Shown: piece by piece, positions 37,605 to 46,448 of the stretch
Position numbering within the stretch: position 1 is the stretch's first letter
How the letters are laid out: every line of letters starts with the position of its first letter
Assembly: GCF_902832845.1 (NCBI RefSeq)
Contig: NZ_CADFDB010000010.1
Location: forward strand, 62,001 to 126,000
From: Burkholderia metallica
Lineage (GTDB): Bacteria > Pseudomonadota > Gammaproteobacteria > Burkholderiales > Burkholderiaceae
Reading direction: 5' to 3'
Length of the DNA stretch: 64,000 bases
Notes under the pieces: generated by a model
The model's input: the letters and a program-made list of their open reading frames with translations, nothing else
Told to the model about the DNA's origin: nothing
Databases searched by the model: none
Made by a program: the position numbers and the translations under genes

Positions 37605-37982
37605 TTACTTCAGCTTGACCCCCGGTACCAGGTAGCGCGAACCGCCCGGCTTCAGAACCGGCGCGAGCGCCTCAAACGACGCATCGAGCTGCGGCCCGAG
37701 ACGCGCGCCCATCGCGTGCCCGATGCCGGAGACGCTGAACGACAGCTTGCCGGGCACATCGAACTCGAACGCCAGATACTGCGGGAATACGTCGGCGCAT
37801 GCGATCGAATCGCCGTCGCCATCCGTCGGGTGAGCGACGGATTCGGCCTTGTCACGCAGCCGCGTGATGAAGCTCACCAGTGCGGGGCTCGTTTCCGGAT
37901 CGCCATCCTTGCCTGCCGTAGTCGCGTCGATCACGCGATTCCAGTCGAGATACGTGCCGCGCAGCAGATCGGAGACGGTCAT
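37605..37982 (-). CDS. Hypothetical protein
   Basis: 125 residues from the ATG at 37982 (MTVSDLLRGTYLDWNRVIDA). I do not recognise the family. It has a mixed-composition N-terminal half, FEFDVPGKLSFSVSGIGHAMGA in the middle and ends KPGGSRYLVPGVKLK. The frame is open back to a TTG at 38129, but that extension is Pro/Arg-rich and looks unlike protein. No ribosome site is clear for either start. Confidence 0.55.
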   Translation of the reverse strand: MTVSDLLRGTYLDWNRVIDATTAGKDGDPETSPALVSFITRLRDKAESVAHPTDGDGDSIACADVFPQYLAFEFDVPGKLSFSVSGIGHAMGARLGPQLDASFEALAPVLKPGGSRYLVPGVKLK

Positions 37983-38203
37983 CGCGGCGTGTCGGTTGGG
38001 CGGCGAACAATCGGTCGCGACAGGCGGCGCCCGGCGCGGCCAACACCCCGCCTCGCGCGGCATCGGATTTAGGCGTTTACCTTCAAACAGCGGAAAACAC
38101 CCATCGAGGGCGGGTTCGTTGTGCTTCAATGAATCTGGTTTGTACTCCTACTAAAATTACGGATTCAGAACAGGCCGGATCATTCATTCACAGGAGACAG
38201 TCG

Positions 38204-38224
38204 ATGGCTTTGAAACGGTTTTGA
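38204..38224 (+). other. Six-codon mini-ORF upstream of the lipase
   Basis: CAGGAGA at 38191-38197 is an excellent ribosome site for ATG at 38204, yet the frame stops after M-A-L-K-R-F. The lipase start is 75 bp further on in another frame and has only a weak site. It may be a leader peptide that tunes lipase translation, or the scar of a lost start. Confidence 0.4.
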
Positions 38225-38298
38225 AGCGCCACACGCGATGGTCTGCAACACCGCCGAACTTCCTTCGATGAAAGCAGGTTATCCCAGGGGCTCCCACC

Positions 38299-39615
38299 AT
38301 GTCCTCCAGACGTTTCATGATGGCCGCGGCGGCCGTTTCCGCCGCGCTGGCCGTCGCCGCGCCGCCGGCCACTGCCGCCGCGCCGACCGTGTCCGACCCG
38401 TTCTACACGTACACCGGCACCACGCCGCTGGCATCGATTCCACCGGGCACCGTGCTCAAGACGCGCAACGTCACCTATCACGTGGCCGGCATCCCGACCG
38501 CGCTGACCGCGCAGCAGTTGCTGTATCGCACCAATAACGCGCTGAACCAGCCGGTCGTCAACGTGACGTCGGTGATCCGGAGCCAGGTCAGCAACGGCCG
38601 CGCGATCTCGTACCAGTCGGCCTACGATTCGCTGAACCCGTACGACGAGCCGTCGCAGGTGATCGCCGGCGACCGCGACGTCACGAAGGTCATCAACGTC
38701 GGCACGTTGCTCTACAGCGCGGAATCGATTCCGCTGTCGACGCTGCTGCTGCTCGGCTACAACGTGATCGTGCCCGATACGGAAGGCCAGACGTCCGACT
38801 TCGCGGCCGGCCCCGAGTACGGGATGACCACGCTCGATTCGATCCGCGCGGCGCTCAACACGCCGTCGACCGGCCTCAATCCGTCGAGCAAGGTCGCGAT
38901 GATCGGCTATTCCGGCGGCGCGATCGCGACAAACTGGGCCGCGCAGCTCGCGCCGAGCTATGCGCCCGAGATCAACCGGCAGCTCGTCGGCGCGGCGGAA
39001 GGCGGCGTGCTGGTCGATCCCGCGCACAACCTGCGCTACGTCGACGGCAGCATCGTGTGGGGCGGCGTGGCCGCGGCCGCGCTGGCCGGCCTGTCGCGCG
39101 GCTACGGCTTCGACCTGACGCCGTATCTCAGCGATACCGGCATGGCCGTGTTCAAGGACATCCAGAGCCAGTCGCTCGCGTACATCCTGCCGAAGTACAC
39201 GGGGCTGCATTGGGGCACGCTGTTCAAGCCGCAGTACGCGAACGACATCAACAGCATTCCGGTGTACGTGACGTACGCGAACAAGGTGAATGCCGGGCTG
39301 GCCCCGTCGCCGACGATCCCGATGTTCATCGGCCAGGGCACGGCCGGCGCGCTCGACGGCACCTTCGGCAGCCAGGTGGGCGACGGCGTGATGCTCGCGT
39401 ACGACGTGCGCGCGCTCGCGCAGAAGTTCTGCGCGAGCGGCACGCCGGTCACGTACAACGAGTATCCGCTCGAGCATGCGGGCGCGATCGTGCCGTGGGT
39501 GGCCGGCATGTTGCCGTGGCTCTACGACCGCTTCAACGGGAAAGCCGCGCCGAGCAATTGCTGGCTCACGTCGCTGCTGCCGAGCAATTCGCTGGCGCCC
39601 GAGACGCTGCACTAG
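38299..39615 (+). CDS. Secreted lipase (secretory lipase family, alpha/beta hydrolase)
   Basis: 438 residues. Signal peptide about residues 1-27 (cleavage ATA|AAP). Catalytic serine in MIGYSGGAIATNW (about residue 200), with acid in the MFIGQGTAGALDG region and His in YPLEHAGAIVPW. Architecture matches the secretory lipase family of Candida LIP proteins found also in actinobacteria and Burkholderia. Exported via Sec; location beyond the inner membrane is not shown. A terminator follows. Confidence 0.87.
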   Translation: MSSRRFMMAAAAVSAALAVAAPPATAAAPTVSDPFYTYTGTTPLASIPPGTVLKTRNVTYHVAGIPTALTAQQLLYRTNNALNQPVVNVTSVIRSQVSNGRAISYQSAYDSLNPYDEPSQVIAGDRDVTKVINVGTLLYSAESIPLSTLLLLGYNVIVPDTEGQTSDFAAGPEYGMTTLDSIRAALNTPSTGLNPSSKVAMIGYSGGAIATNWAAQLAPSYAPEINRQLVGAAEGGVLVDPAHNLRYVDGSIVWGGVAAAALAGLSRGYGFDLTPYLSDTGMAVFKDIQSQSLAYILPKYTGLHWGTLFKPQYANDINSIPVYVTYANKVNAGLAPSPTIPMFIGQGTAGALDGTFGSQVGDGVMLAYDVRALAQKFCASGTPVTYNEYPLEHAGAIVPWVAGMLPWLYDRFNGKAAPSNCWLTSLLPSNSLAPETLH

Positions 39616-39641
39616 CCGCGCCGCAACGCCGCGCAGGGCCG

Positions 39642-39668
39642 GGCGACCCGTCACGGGTCGCCTTTTTT
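39642..39668 (+). terminator. Rho-independent terminator after the lipase
   Basis: GCGACCCG (39643-39650) pairs with CGGGTCGC (39654-39661) around TCA, followed by C and six T residues at 39663-39668. A textbook terminator. Confidence 0.9.
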
Positions 39669-39795
39669 CGTTCCGGGATCGACCGCGAACGCACGAGCGC
39701 GGCCTTCACCGCTCCCGCTCTCCCGCCGCCCCCGTCCCGCCCGAGTGCCATAATCGAGCCTGCCCGTCATTCCAAAAGTCCCCCGGAGAATCACC

Positions 39796-40920
39796 ATGCA
39801 GAACCTCGACAATCCTTCCCACGATCGCGAGGTAGGCAGCGCCGACGCGACGCAGGACACCACGCGCATCGACGACGTCCGCATCGGCGCGGTGCGTCCG
39901 CTGATTTCGCCGGCGCTGCTGCTGGACGAACTGCCGGTGCCGGCCGCCACGCAGACGCTCGTCGAGGACACGCGCCGCGCGATCGGCGACATCCTGCACG
40001 GCCGCGACGACCGGCTGCTGCTCGTCGTCGGCCCGTGCTCGATCCACGATCACGACCAGGCGCTCGACTACGCGCGCCGCCTGAAGGCGACCGCCGATGC
40101 GCTGAAGGACGACCTGCTGATCACGATGCGCGTGTACTTCGAGAAGCCGCGCACGACGGTCGGCTGGAAGGGCTACATCAACGATCCGCGCCTCGACGGA
40201 AGTTTCCGCATCAACGAAGGGCTGCGCGCCGCGCGGCAACTGCTGCTCGACATCAACGCGCTGGGCCTGCCGGCGTCGACCGAATTTCTCGACCTGCTGA
40301 GCCCGCAGTACATCGCCGACCTGATCGCGTGGGGCGCGATCGGCGCGCGCACGACCGAGAGCCAGAGCCATCGCCAGCTCGCGTCGGGCCTGAGCTGCCC
40401 GATCGGCTTCAAGAACGGCACCGACGGCGGCGTACAGGTCGCATCCGATGCGATCGTCGCCGCGGCCGCGAGCCATGCGTTCATGGGGATGACGAAGATG
40501 GGGATGGCCGCGATCTTCGAGACACGCGGCAACGACGACGCGCACGTGATCCTGCGCGGCGGCAAGAACGGCCCGAACTACGACGCCGAACACGTCGAGG
40601 CGAGCTGCGCGGTGCTGCGCAAGGCCGGGCTGCGCGAGCAGGTGATGGTCGACTGCTCGCACGCGAACTCGAACAAGTCGCACGATCGTCAGGTCGACGT
40701 CGCGCAGGATCTCGCGCGGCAACTGTCGCAGGGCGAGCAACGGATCGTCGGCGTGATGGTGGAGAGCCATCTCGAGGCCGGACGTCAGGACCTGAAGCCG
40801 GGCGTGCCGCTGAAGTACGGCGTATCGATCACCGATGCGTGCCTGAGCTGGGCGCAGACGGAACCCGTGCTCGACGTGCTGGCCGACGCCGTGCGGCAAC
40901 GGCGCGCGCGCAACGCGTGA
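39796..40920 (+). CDS. aroG: DAHP synthase (class I)
   Basis: 374 residues. Condenses phosphoenolpyruvate and erythrose 4-phosphate, the first step of aromatic amino-acid synthesis. Motifs: VVGPCSIHDHDQALDYARRL, the metal and PEP site MRVYFEKPRTTVGWKG, GARTTESQSHRQLASGLS, GFKNGTDG, HVILRGG and DCSHANSNKSH. The type I alpha family with the usual N-terminal extension that holds feedback regulation. CCGGAGAA precedes the ATG. Not linked in an operon. Confidence 0.95.
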   Translation: MQNLDNPSHDREVGSADATQDTTRIDDVRIGAVRPLISPALLLDELPVPAATQTLVEDTRRAIGDILHGRDDRLLLVVGPCSIHDHDQALDYARRLKATADALKDDLLITMRVYFEKPRTTVGWKGYINDPRLDGSFRINEGLRAARQLLLDINALGLPASTEFLDLLSPQYIADLIAWGAIGARTTESQSHRQLASGLSCPIGFKNGTDGGVQVASDAIVAAAASHAFMGMTKMGMAAIFETRGNDDAHVILRGGKNGPNYDAEHVEASCAVLRKAGLREQVMVDCSHANSNKSHDRQVDVAQDLARQLSQGEQRIVGVMVESHLEAGRQDLKPGVPLKYGVSITDACLSWAQTEPVLDVLADAVRQRRARNA

Positions 40921-41299
40921 CGCGTGGTGCGATGGGCTGCCGACGACGCATCACCGGCCCCGCAACGATGTCGCAATGATCGAGCGGCTTCGCGACGAAG
41001 TCAGCCGGGATTATTCCGGCACGCTGACCATTGCGAACGATCTGGACGAGATCGCCGTCTGACGGGCGGGTTCGCCACGAGCGGAAGGCCCACATGCCGA
41101 CAGGCCGGCCGGTCGTCGCTGCGTCCGATCGCCGCTGGCCGGCTGGGGCCGGTGCGGCTACCATGGCGTGGTATCGCGCGGCAGGCCGCTGCGCGTGCAC
41201 TCATCGGCGGCGCGGCCGGCCGCCGGTCCGCGGGCGAAGCGCGATGCATGCGTCGCTTCGCTCGCGGAATCCACAACAACCGAACCGGAGTGCAACACC
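40921..41299. other. Intergenic, with a possible small-gene remnant
   Basis: 379 bp. A 28-codon frame at 40976-41062 ends DYSGTLTIANDLDEIAV and has a plausible protein-like composition, continuing upstream without a stop into the end of aroG. It has no ribosome site, so it may be a decayed gene end. The remainder is Arg-rich shadow. Confidence 0.35.
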
Positions 41300-41728
41300 A
41301 TGACGTTCCACAAGACCCTCCTCGCAGCAACCATCCTCGCATCGAGCGTCAGCGCGCACGCGCAGATCGCCGGTGCGCAGCCGATCAGCGTGACCGTCGA
41401 GCAATCGCAGGCGCTGCTCGAAGGCTGGAGCGTGAAGAAGAGCGTGCTCGGCAAGTCCGTGTACAACGACGAGAACCAGAAGGTCGGCACCGTGCGCGAC
41501 CTGATCGTCGCGCCGGACGGCTCGGTGTCGGCGGCGATCGTGTCGGCCGGCGGCTTCCTCGGCGTGGCCGCGCACGACGTCGCGGTGCCGATCGCGTCGC
41601 TCGACGTGCGCAACGGCAACATCTACCTGCCGGGCGCGACGAAGGACGCGCTGAAGGCGACGCCCGCGTTCCAGTACGCGAAGGTGCCGTCGCCGCCGAA
41701 GCCGAAGAAGCTCGACGACAAGCACTGA
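41300..41728 (+). CDS. Exported PRC-barrel protein
   Basis: 142 residues. Signal peptide MTFHKTLLAATILASSVSAHA, cleaved before QIAG. The PRC-barrel domain is KSVYNDENQKVGTVRDLIVAPDGSVSAAIVSAGGFLGVAAHDVAVP, ending in a Pro/Lys tail (PSPPKPKKLDDKH). PRC-barrel proteins of this type are small periplasmic proteins of stress responses; function unknown. Followed by a 15-bp hairpin. Confidence 0.88.
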   Translation: MTFHKTLLAATILASSVSAHAQIAGAQPISVTVEQSQALLEGWSVKKSVLGKSVYNDENQKVGTVRDLIVAPDGSVSAAIVSAGGFLGVAAHDVAVPIASLDVRNGNIYLPGATKDALKATPAFQYAKVPSPPKPKKLDDKH

Positions 41729-41752
41729 GCAGGCGCGTAGCACCCATCGGCC

Positions 41753-41787
41753 GGCGCGGCCCGGCGCATCACGCGCCGGGCCGCGCC
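41753..41787. terminator. Bidirectional hairpin between PRC-barrel and OsmC genes
   Basis: A perfect 15-bp GC-rich stem (41753-41767 with 41773-41787) and loop ATCAC, between the two converging genes. No long T run. Confidence 0.6.
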
Positions 41788-41795
41788 GTCTGCGT

Positions 41796-42311
41796 TCAAC
41801 CGCTCGACGTCTCGTCCGGCGGCGCGAGCGCCACGACGTGGCTGATGCCTTCGTGCGCCATCTTCGTGTAAGGGCTGAAGCGCTCCGTATGGCGGACGAG
41901 TTCTTCCGCCACCGTGCGCTCGACGCCCGGCAGCCGCACGCGAATGTTCGCGCTCAGCATGAACAGCCCGTCCACCGGATCGCGGCAGAAGTCGACCGAC
42001 GCGCTGACCGACGCGCCGTCGATCGACACGCCGGCTCGCGCGGCGAGCAGGCTCAGCGCGCCGTGAAAGCACGCCGCATAGCTCGCGGCAAACAACTGTT
42101 CCGGGTTCGGGCCGTCGCCCGGGCCGCCGAGCGCGCGCGGCAGGCGCAGCGCCACATCGAGGCGGCCGTCGTCGGAACGCGCGACGCCCGACGCGCGGCC
42201 GTGCTCCGCCGCGCCGCCCGTGACGGTCACCGTCGTCGAATAGAGCGTGCGCGGCTCCCGTCCGCGATAAGGGTCGAGCAGCGAGAGCGGCGGCGGGCGA
42301 AGCGGCGTCAT
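41796..42311 (-). CDS. OsmC/Ohr family peroxide-reducing protein
   Basis: 171 residues. OsmC-type motifs: PEQLFAASYAACFHGALSLLA (first redox Cys, about residue 80) and VSASVDFCRDP (second Cys, about residue 105). These reduce organic hydroperoxides at a cysteine pair. An N-terminal extension (about 25 residues) precedes the domain. It is the last gene of the block that contains the ECF41 sigma factor, in keeping with oxidative stress. The ATG at 42311 begins MTPLRPP. Confidence 0.87.
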   Translation of the reverse strand: MTPLRPPPLSLLDPYRGREPRTLYSTTVTVTGGAAEHGRASGVARSDDGRLDVALRLPRALGGPGDGPNPEQLFAASYAACFHGALSLLAARAGVSIDGASVSASVDFCRDPVDGLFMLSANIRVRLPGVERTVAEELVRHTERFSPYTKMAHEGISHVVALAPPDETSSG

Positions 42312-42336
42312 GGCGTACGGGATCCTGCTGGGCGGC

Positions 42337-43092
42337 TCAGCGCGCGGGCTGGCTGTTGCGAAACCACGCGTCGAACGTCGTCGTGCCGAGGCGGGCGCCC
42401 GGCCCGGGCACGAGCGTGTCGTCCTGCAGCATCGCGCCGAAGTAATCGGCATCCGCGTCCTTGACCACCGTGCGCGGATCGTGCGTGACCTGCAGGAAAT
42501 GTTCGACCAGATCGGCGATCCGCACACGATCGGGGCCGCCGATTTCGGCGATGCCGTTGCGCGGCGCGGCGAGTGCGACATCGGTGACGGCGGCAGCGAC
42601 GTCGTCCGACGCGATCGGCTGGAAGAACGCGGTGGTCTGGCGCGTGGTGTCGCCTTCGGTGCTCGCCTGCGCGATCGCACCGACGAATTCGAAGAACTGC
42701 GTCGAGCGCACGATCGTGTACGGCACGCCCGCCGCGCGGATCAGGTCTTCCTGGATGAGCTTGCCGCGGAAATACGCGCTTTGCTGCAGGCGGTCGGTGC
42801 CGACCACCGACAGCGCGACGTGATGGCGCACGCCGGCCGCACGCTCCGCGGCGAACAGGTTGCGTCCCGACGTCTCGAAGAAGGCCTTCACGGCCGCTTC
42901 CTCGAACGACGGCGAGTTCGCGAGATCGACCACGACGTCCGCGCCCGCGAGCGCGTCGGCCAGCCCCGCGCCGGTGATCGTGTCGACGCCGGTCGACGGC
43001 GCCGCCGCAACGGCTTCGTGACCGCGCGCGATCAGGTTCCTGACGACTTTGCTGCCGATGAGGCCGGTACCACCTATCACGACGATTTTCAC
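42337..43092 (-). CDS. NmrA-type NAD(P)-binding oxidoreductase
   Basis: 251 residues, atypical SDR/NmrA. Nucleotide-binding motif KIVVIGGTGLIGSKVVRNLIARG at the extreme N-terminus; HHVALSVVGTDRLQQSAYFRGKLIQEDLIRAAG follows. I start it at the GTG at 43092, which has AAGGAG seven bases before it. Oxidoreductases of this class are among the genes that accompany ECF41 sigma factors. It ends 25 bp before the OsmC gene, so the two are probably co-transcribed. Confidence 0.87.
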   Translation of the reverse strand: MKIVVIGGTGLIGSKVVRNLIARGHEAVAAAPSTGVDTITGAGLADALAGADVVVDLANSPSFEEAAVKAFFETSGRNLFAAERAAGVRHHVALSVVGTDRLQQSAYFRGKLIQEDLIRAAGVPYTIVRSTQFFEFVGAIAQASTEGDTTRQTTAFFQPIASDDVAAAVTDVALAAPRNGIAEIGGPDRVRIADLVEHFLQVTHDPRTVVKDADADYFGAMLQDDTLVPGPGARLGTTTFDAWFRNSQPAR

Positions 43093-43294
43093 GAATGTTC
43101 TCCTTGTAGGGGCGCGATTAGCGCGCCCCCTGAATCTGTCGAAGCCGGCACGCGCCGCGCTGGCGCGACGCTGCCGGCACGTTGCCGAAGGGCGCGCGCG
43201 ACGATGAGCGCGCCGTCGACCCGCCCGTATCGTAGGCACGCGCCACGTAACCCGGAAGGGCCCCGCAGGCCCTCATGATGTTGCATCGAATGCA

Positions 43295-44323
43295 TCAATC
43301 GACTGCCTCCAGCGGCGCCATCGACGTCATCGTCGTCAGGCACAGCAGGTCGCGCGCCCGCGTCTGGTCGATCATGTAGTCGATGAACACGCGGATGCGC
43401 GTCGGCAGATGCTTGCGGCTCAGGTAGCACAGATAGTGTCCGCCGTCGTCCGGTGCGTGCTGGCCGAGGCAGCTCACCAGTTGCCCGTCGGCAAGCAGGT
43501 CGCACACCTGGTACGCGGGCAGTTGCGCGATGCCGAGCCCGTCGAGCGCGGCGCGCACGACCAGGTCCATGTCGTTGAACGTGTGATGTGCGGCGAGCTG
43601 GCGCTGCTGCGCGAGCCCGTCGACCTTGAATTCCCATTCGGTCACGCGGCCCGACGCCGTGCGCAGGTTGATGCAGCGGTGCTGCGCCAGCTCGTCCACG
43701 TGACGCGGCAGGCCGTACCGGTGCGCGTACGACGGCGACGCGCAGACGATCATCTGCATTGGAATCAATCGGCGCGCGACGATCGCGCTGTCCTCCATGC
43801 GGCCGTCGCGAAACGCGACGTCGATGCGGTCGGCGGAGAAATCGGCCGGCCGGTCGTTCAGCAGCAGCTCCAGCGTGATGTCCGGATACTGCGCGTGGAA
43901 ATCGCGCAGCAGCGGCGCGATGATCTTGCGGCCGAAGCCGGGCGTCGAGCCGATCCGCAGATGGCCGCTCGGCGGGCCGCTGCGCAGCTCGCGCATGTCC
44001 TCGAGCGCCTGCGCCAGATGTTCGATGCCCGGCCGGCAGTTTTCGTAGAAGAGCTCGCCTTCGCGCGTCAGCGACATGCTGCGCGTCGTGCGCTGGAACA
44101 GGCGCGCGTCGAGCCGGTCCTCGAGCCGTTGCACGTGGCGGCTGACCGACGAGCGGCCGACGCCGAGGCGATCGGCCGCGCGGGCGAAGCTGCCCTCGGT
44201 GACGACGGCCAGGAAGGTGACCACACCTGCGTAGCAGGTCGAGAAGCCGCGCGCAAATGGATCGTCGGCATCGGGGCGGCGAATGGAAGTGTCTGACATG
44301 GGCGCTGGATTCGTGGTGTCCAT
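43295..44323 (-). CDS. LysR-family regulator
   Basis: 342 residues from the ATG at 44323; 334 from a second ATG at 44299 (MSDTSIRRPDADD). The helix-turn-helix is FLAVVTEGSFARAADRLGVGRSSVSRHVQRLEDRL, set about 35 residues in, a longer lead than usual, so the second start may be used. It belongs to the CrgA-like LysR group. A TGTCACA-N16-CGTC element stands right before the gene. The likely target is the NmrA-osmC pair beyond it. Confidence 0.88.
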   Translation of the reverse strand: MDTTNPAPMSDTSIRRPDADDPFARGFSTCYAGVVTFLAVVTEGSFARAADRLGVGRSSVSRHVQRLEDRLDARLFQRTTRSMSLTREGELFYENCRPGIEHLAQALEDMRELRSGPPSGHLRIGSTPGFGRKIIAPLLRDFHAQYPDITLELLLNDRPADFSADRIDVAFRDGRMEDSAIVARRLIPMQMIVCASPSYAHRYGLPRHVDELAQHRCINLRTASGRVTEWEFKVDGLAQQRQLAAHHTFNDMDLVVRAALDGLGIAQLPAYQVCDLLADGQLVSCLGQHAPDDGGHYLCYLSRKHLPTRIRVFIDYMIDQTRARDLLCLTTMTSMAPLEAVD

Positions 44324-44332
44324 ATGCGACTA

Positions 44333-44359
44333 GACGTTTCAGCGCTACTGCCTGTGACA
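44333..44359 (-). promoter_or_regulatory. Candidate ECF41 promoter before the LysR gene
   Basis: Read on the minus strand: TGTCACA (44359-44353), 16 bp, then CGTC (44336-44333). This matches the ECF41-type promoter pattern as I recall it from the family's literature. It lies 10 bp before the first LysR start codon and within 1.3 kb of the ECF41 gene. If the transcript starts about 7 bp after CGTC it would be nearly leaderless for the 44323 start or have a 25-nt leader for 44299. Confidence 0.65.
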
Positions 44360-44408
44360 CCGTCCGCCGCATTTTTAAAAAAACGGGACGCGGCGGGGTG
44401 CAGGCCGG

Positions 44409-44813
44409 TTATTTTTCCGGCACGAACACGGGCGCTCCCTTGTCCTTCAACAGCAGCACGATGAACTTCGCGGGTTTCGTGCTGCTCGCGTTGCGTCCGA
44501 CCGTGTGCAGGTCGTCCGGGCCTTCGTAGAAGGTCTGGCCCGGCTTCAGCGTGACGGGCTCGCCGCCCTTCACCTGCATCACGATCGAGCCCTCCACGAC
44601 ATAGACGAACGCGTCGGCGTGGTGACGATGGACGGGGTCGACCGCGCCGGGCGGGTATTCGACCGAGATCATCTCGGCTTCCTTGCCCGGGTACGCGTCG
44701 AGCGGCTTCGTCATCAGCGGCGTGACGATGGCGGAAGGCGCCGCGTGGACGGCGCCGGCGTGGGCGGCCGCGGCGACGAGCGCGGCCGCGACGACAGGTT
44801 TGAAGCGAATCAT
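44409..44813 (-). CDS. Exported small cupin protein
   Basis: 134 residues. Signal peptide about residues 1-25 (AHAGAVHA|APS). A single cupin with PVHRHHADAFVYVVEGSIVMQVKG (metal His) and GQTFYEGPDDLHTVGRNAS. Small exported cupins of this kind often sit with oxidative-stress genes; the reaction is unknown. 64 bp after the carboxymuconolactone-decarboxylase-family gene, so likely one transcript. Confidence 0.88.
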   Translation of the reverse strand: MIRFKPVVAAALVAAAAHAGAVHAAPSAIVTPLMTKPLDAYPGKEAEMISVEYPPGAVDPVHRHHADAFVYVVEGSIVMQVKGGEPVTLKPGQTFYEGPDDLHTVGRNASSTKPAKFIVLLLKDKGAPVFVPEK

Positions 44814-44877
44814 CGGATGGATTCCAGTGAGGCGGCCGGCGGGCAGCAGGCGGCGATGGAGGGCGGCTGCCGGCGCG

Positions 44878-45357
44878 TCAGGCGAGGTTCGCCTTGTCGA
44901 GACCGTAGACCTTGTCGGCCGAACCCGGCACGGTGCGGAACGCGACGTTCGCGCGGTTCCAGCCGTTGATCGCCATCACTTCGAACGTCAGATCCGACAA
45001 TTCCTTTTCGGAGAACTGGCCGCGTACGCGATCGTAGATGTCGTCCGGCACGCCGTGCTCGGGCAGTTTCGTCAGCACTTCGGTCCACGCGAGCGCGGCC
45101 CGCTCGCGCGGCGAGAACAGCGTCGACTCGCGCCACGCCGCGAGATGGTGCAGGCGCAACTCGCGCTCGCCGTGCAGGCGCGCCTCCTTCACGTGCATGT
45201 CGAGGCAGAATGCGCAGCCGTTGATCTGCGACGCGCGCGCGGACACGAGATCGCGGATCGATTCCTCGATCGCGCTGGTGCGCAGCAGGTTGCTGAGTTC
45301 GAGGAACTGCCGGAACAGCTCCGGCGATTGATGCATGTAGTTGAGACGTTGCGTCAT
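44878..45357 (-). CDS. Carboxymuconolactone decarboxylase / AhpD-family protein
   Basis: 159 residues. The AhpD-type redox site is GCAFCLDMHVKEAR (C48, C51, H55), followed by FSPRERAALAWTEVLTKL, typical of alkylhydroperoxidase-like CMD proteins. CAGGAG lies seven bases before the ATG at 45357. CMD-family genes are the commonest target of ECF41 sigma factors, and such a sigma gene lies 203 bp upstream. I see no TGTCACA motif in that gap. Confidence 0.9.
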   Translation of the reverse strand: MTQRLNYMHQSPELFRQFLELSNLLRTSAIEESIRDLVSARASQINGCAFCLDMHVKEARLHGERELRLHHLAAWRESTLFSPRERAALAWTEVLTKLPEHGVPDDIYDRVRGQFSEKELSDLTFEVMAINGWNRANVAFRTVPGSADKVYGLDKANLA

Positions 45358-45560
45358 GATTTCTCCTGGCGACGAAGAGGCGAGCCCGCGCTCGGCGGGT
45401 GTCGTGGGGCGGCAGGGCGCCGCGCGAAATCATCTTAGGAGCGCGCGGCGGCGCGCGGTAGCCACGCAAAGGGACGCATCATGTTGCGCGCGCTGCACCA
45501 ATGCCGCATCGGGCGGCACACGGTGCGCGCGTCGGGCTTCAGGCCGCCGATCGTCAGGCG

Positions 45561-46448
45561 TCAGCCGGCATCGCACGCGGCTGCGATGCGCGCGAGCTTG
45601 TCCGGGTTGCGCTGCACGAGAATCCGGACGATGCGCGCGCCGTCCGTCTCGAACGCCATCGCCGATTCGAGTTGCCCGGCGATGAAGCGCAGCATCGCCC
45701 ATTCGTCGTTCAGCACGACCGGGCGCATTTCGACGCCGTCGCCGCAGCGCAGCCACGTCGCGTAGAACAGTTGTGCAATGCGGCGACCGCCGACCATCGG
45801 TTTCGGGAAACTCTGGACCTTGCCGCCGCCGTCGCCGATCAGCATCGCGTCTTCGGCGAGCAGCGCCTGGATCGACGGGAAATCGCCTTGCGCGAGCGCG
45901 TGCGAAAAGGTCTGCAGCAGTCGCCGGTGCGTTTCGCGCGGCACCACATGGCGCGGCCGGTCGTCGTCGCGCAGCTGGGCCTTCGCGCGGCTGACGAGTT
46001 GCCGGCACGCGGCTTCGGATTTGCCGATCGCGTCGGCGATCTCGTCGTAGTCGGCATCGAACACTTCGCGCAGCAGGAACGCGGCGCGCGCTTCCGGCGT
46101 CAGGCGTTCGAGCAGCAGCAGGTACGCGACCGAGACGTCGTTCGCGCGCTCCGTCATCTCCTCGGGCGTCGCCGGCGATTCGCCGAGCTCGGGCTCGGGC
46201 AGCCAGATGCCCGTGTAGTGCTCGCGCCGGATCTTCGCCGCGCGCAGGCGGTCGATCGACGTCCGGGTCGTGACCGCGACGAGCCATGCCTCGCTGTTCT
46301 CGATGCCGTCGCGCGCCGCTTCGTGCCAGCGGAGCCACACGTCCTGCACGATGTCTTCGGCGTCCGCGACCGAGCCGAGCATCCGGTACGCGATCTTCTG
46401 CAGGCGCGGGCGCAGCGCGCGGAAAGTCTGTGCGTCGTCGGTCGTCAC
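45561..46448 (-). CDS. sigJ: ECF41-type sigma factor with C-terminal NTF2-like domain (SigJ-like)
   Basis: 295 residues. Sigma region 2 is YRMLGSVADAEDIVQDVWLRW (residues 21-41); region 4 is LLLERLTPEARAAFLLREVF through SEAACRQLVSRAKAQL. Hallmarks of ECF41 follow: WLPEP in the linker (82-86) and DGGGK (206-210) in the SnoaL-like C-terminal domain, which in this family replaces an anti-sigma factor. The GTG start at 46448 lies inside the stop of the DapF-like gene (GTGA), so translation is coupled. Confidence 0.92.
   Translation of the reverse strand: MTTDDAQTFRALRPRLQKIAYRMLGSVADAEDIVQDVWLRWHEAARDGIENSEAWLVAVTTRTSIDRLRAAKIRREHYTGIWLPEPELGESPATPEEMTERANDVSVAYLLLLERLTPEARAAFLLREVFDADYDEIADAIGKSEAACRQLVSRAKAQLRDDDRPRHVVPRETHRRLLQTFSHALAQGDFPSIQALLAEDAMLIGDGGGKVQSFPKPMVGGRRIAQLFYATWLRCGDGVEMRPVVLNDEWAMLRFIAGQLESAMAFETDGARIVRILVQRNPDKLARIAAACDAG

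Noticed and set aside
40976-41062. 28-codon frame after aroG as a small protein
   Set aside because: No ribosome site and no start preference; kept only as a possible remnant in the interval note.
43109-43129. 8-bp hairpin GGGGCGCG/CGCGCCCC before the NmrA gene
   Set aside because: Could be a 5'-UTR structure, but short GC-rich hairpins are common here; no supporting signal.
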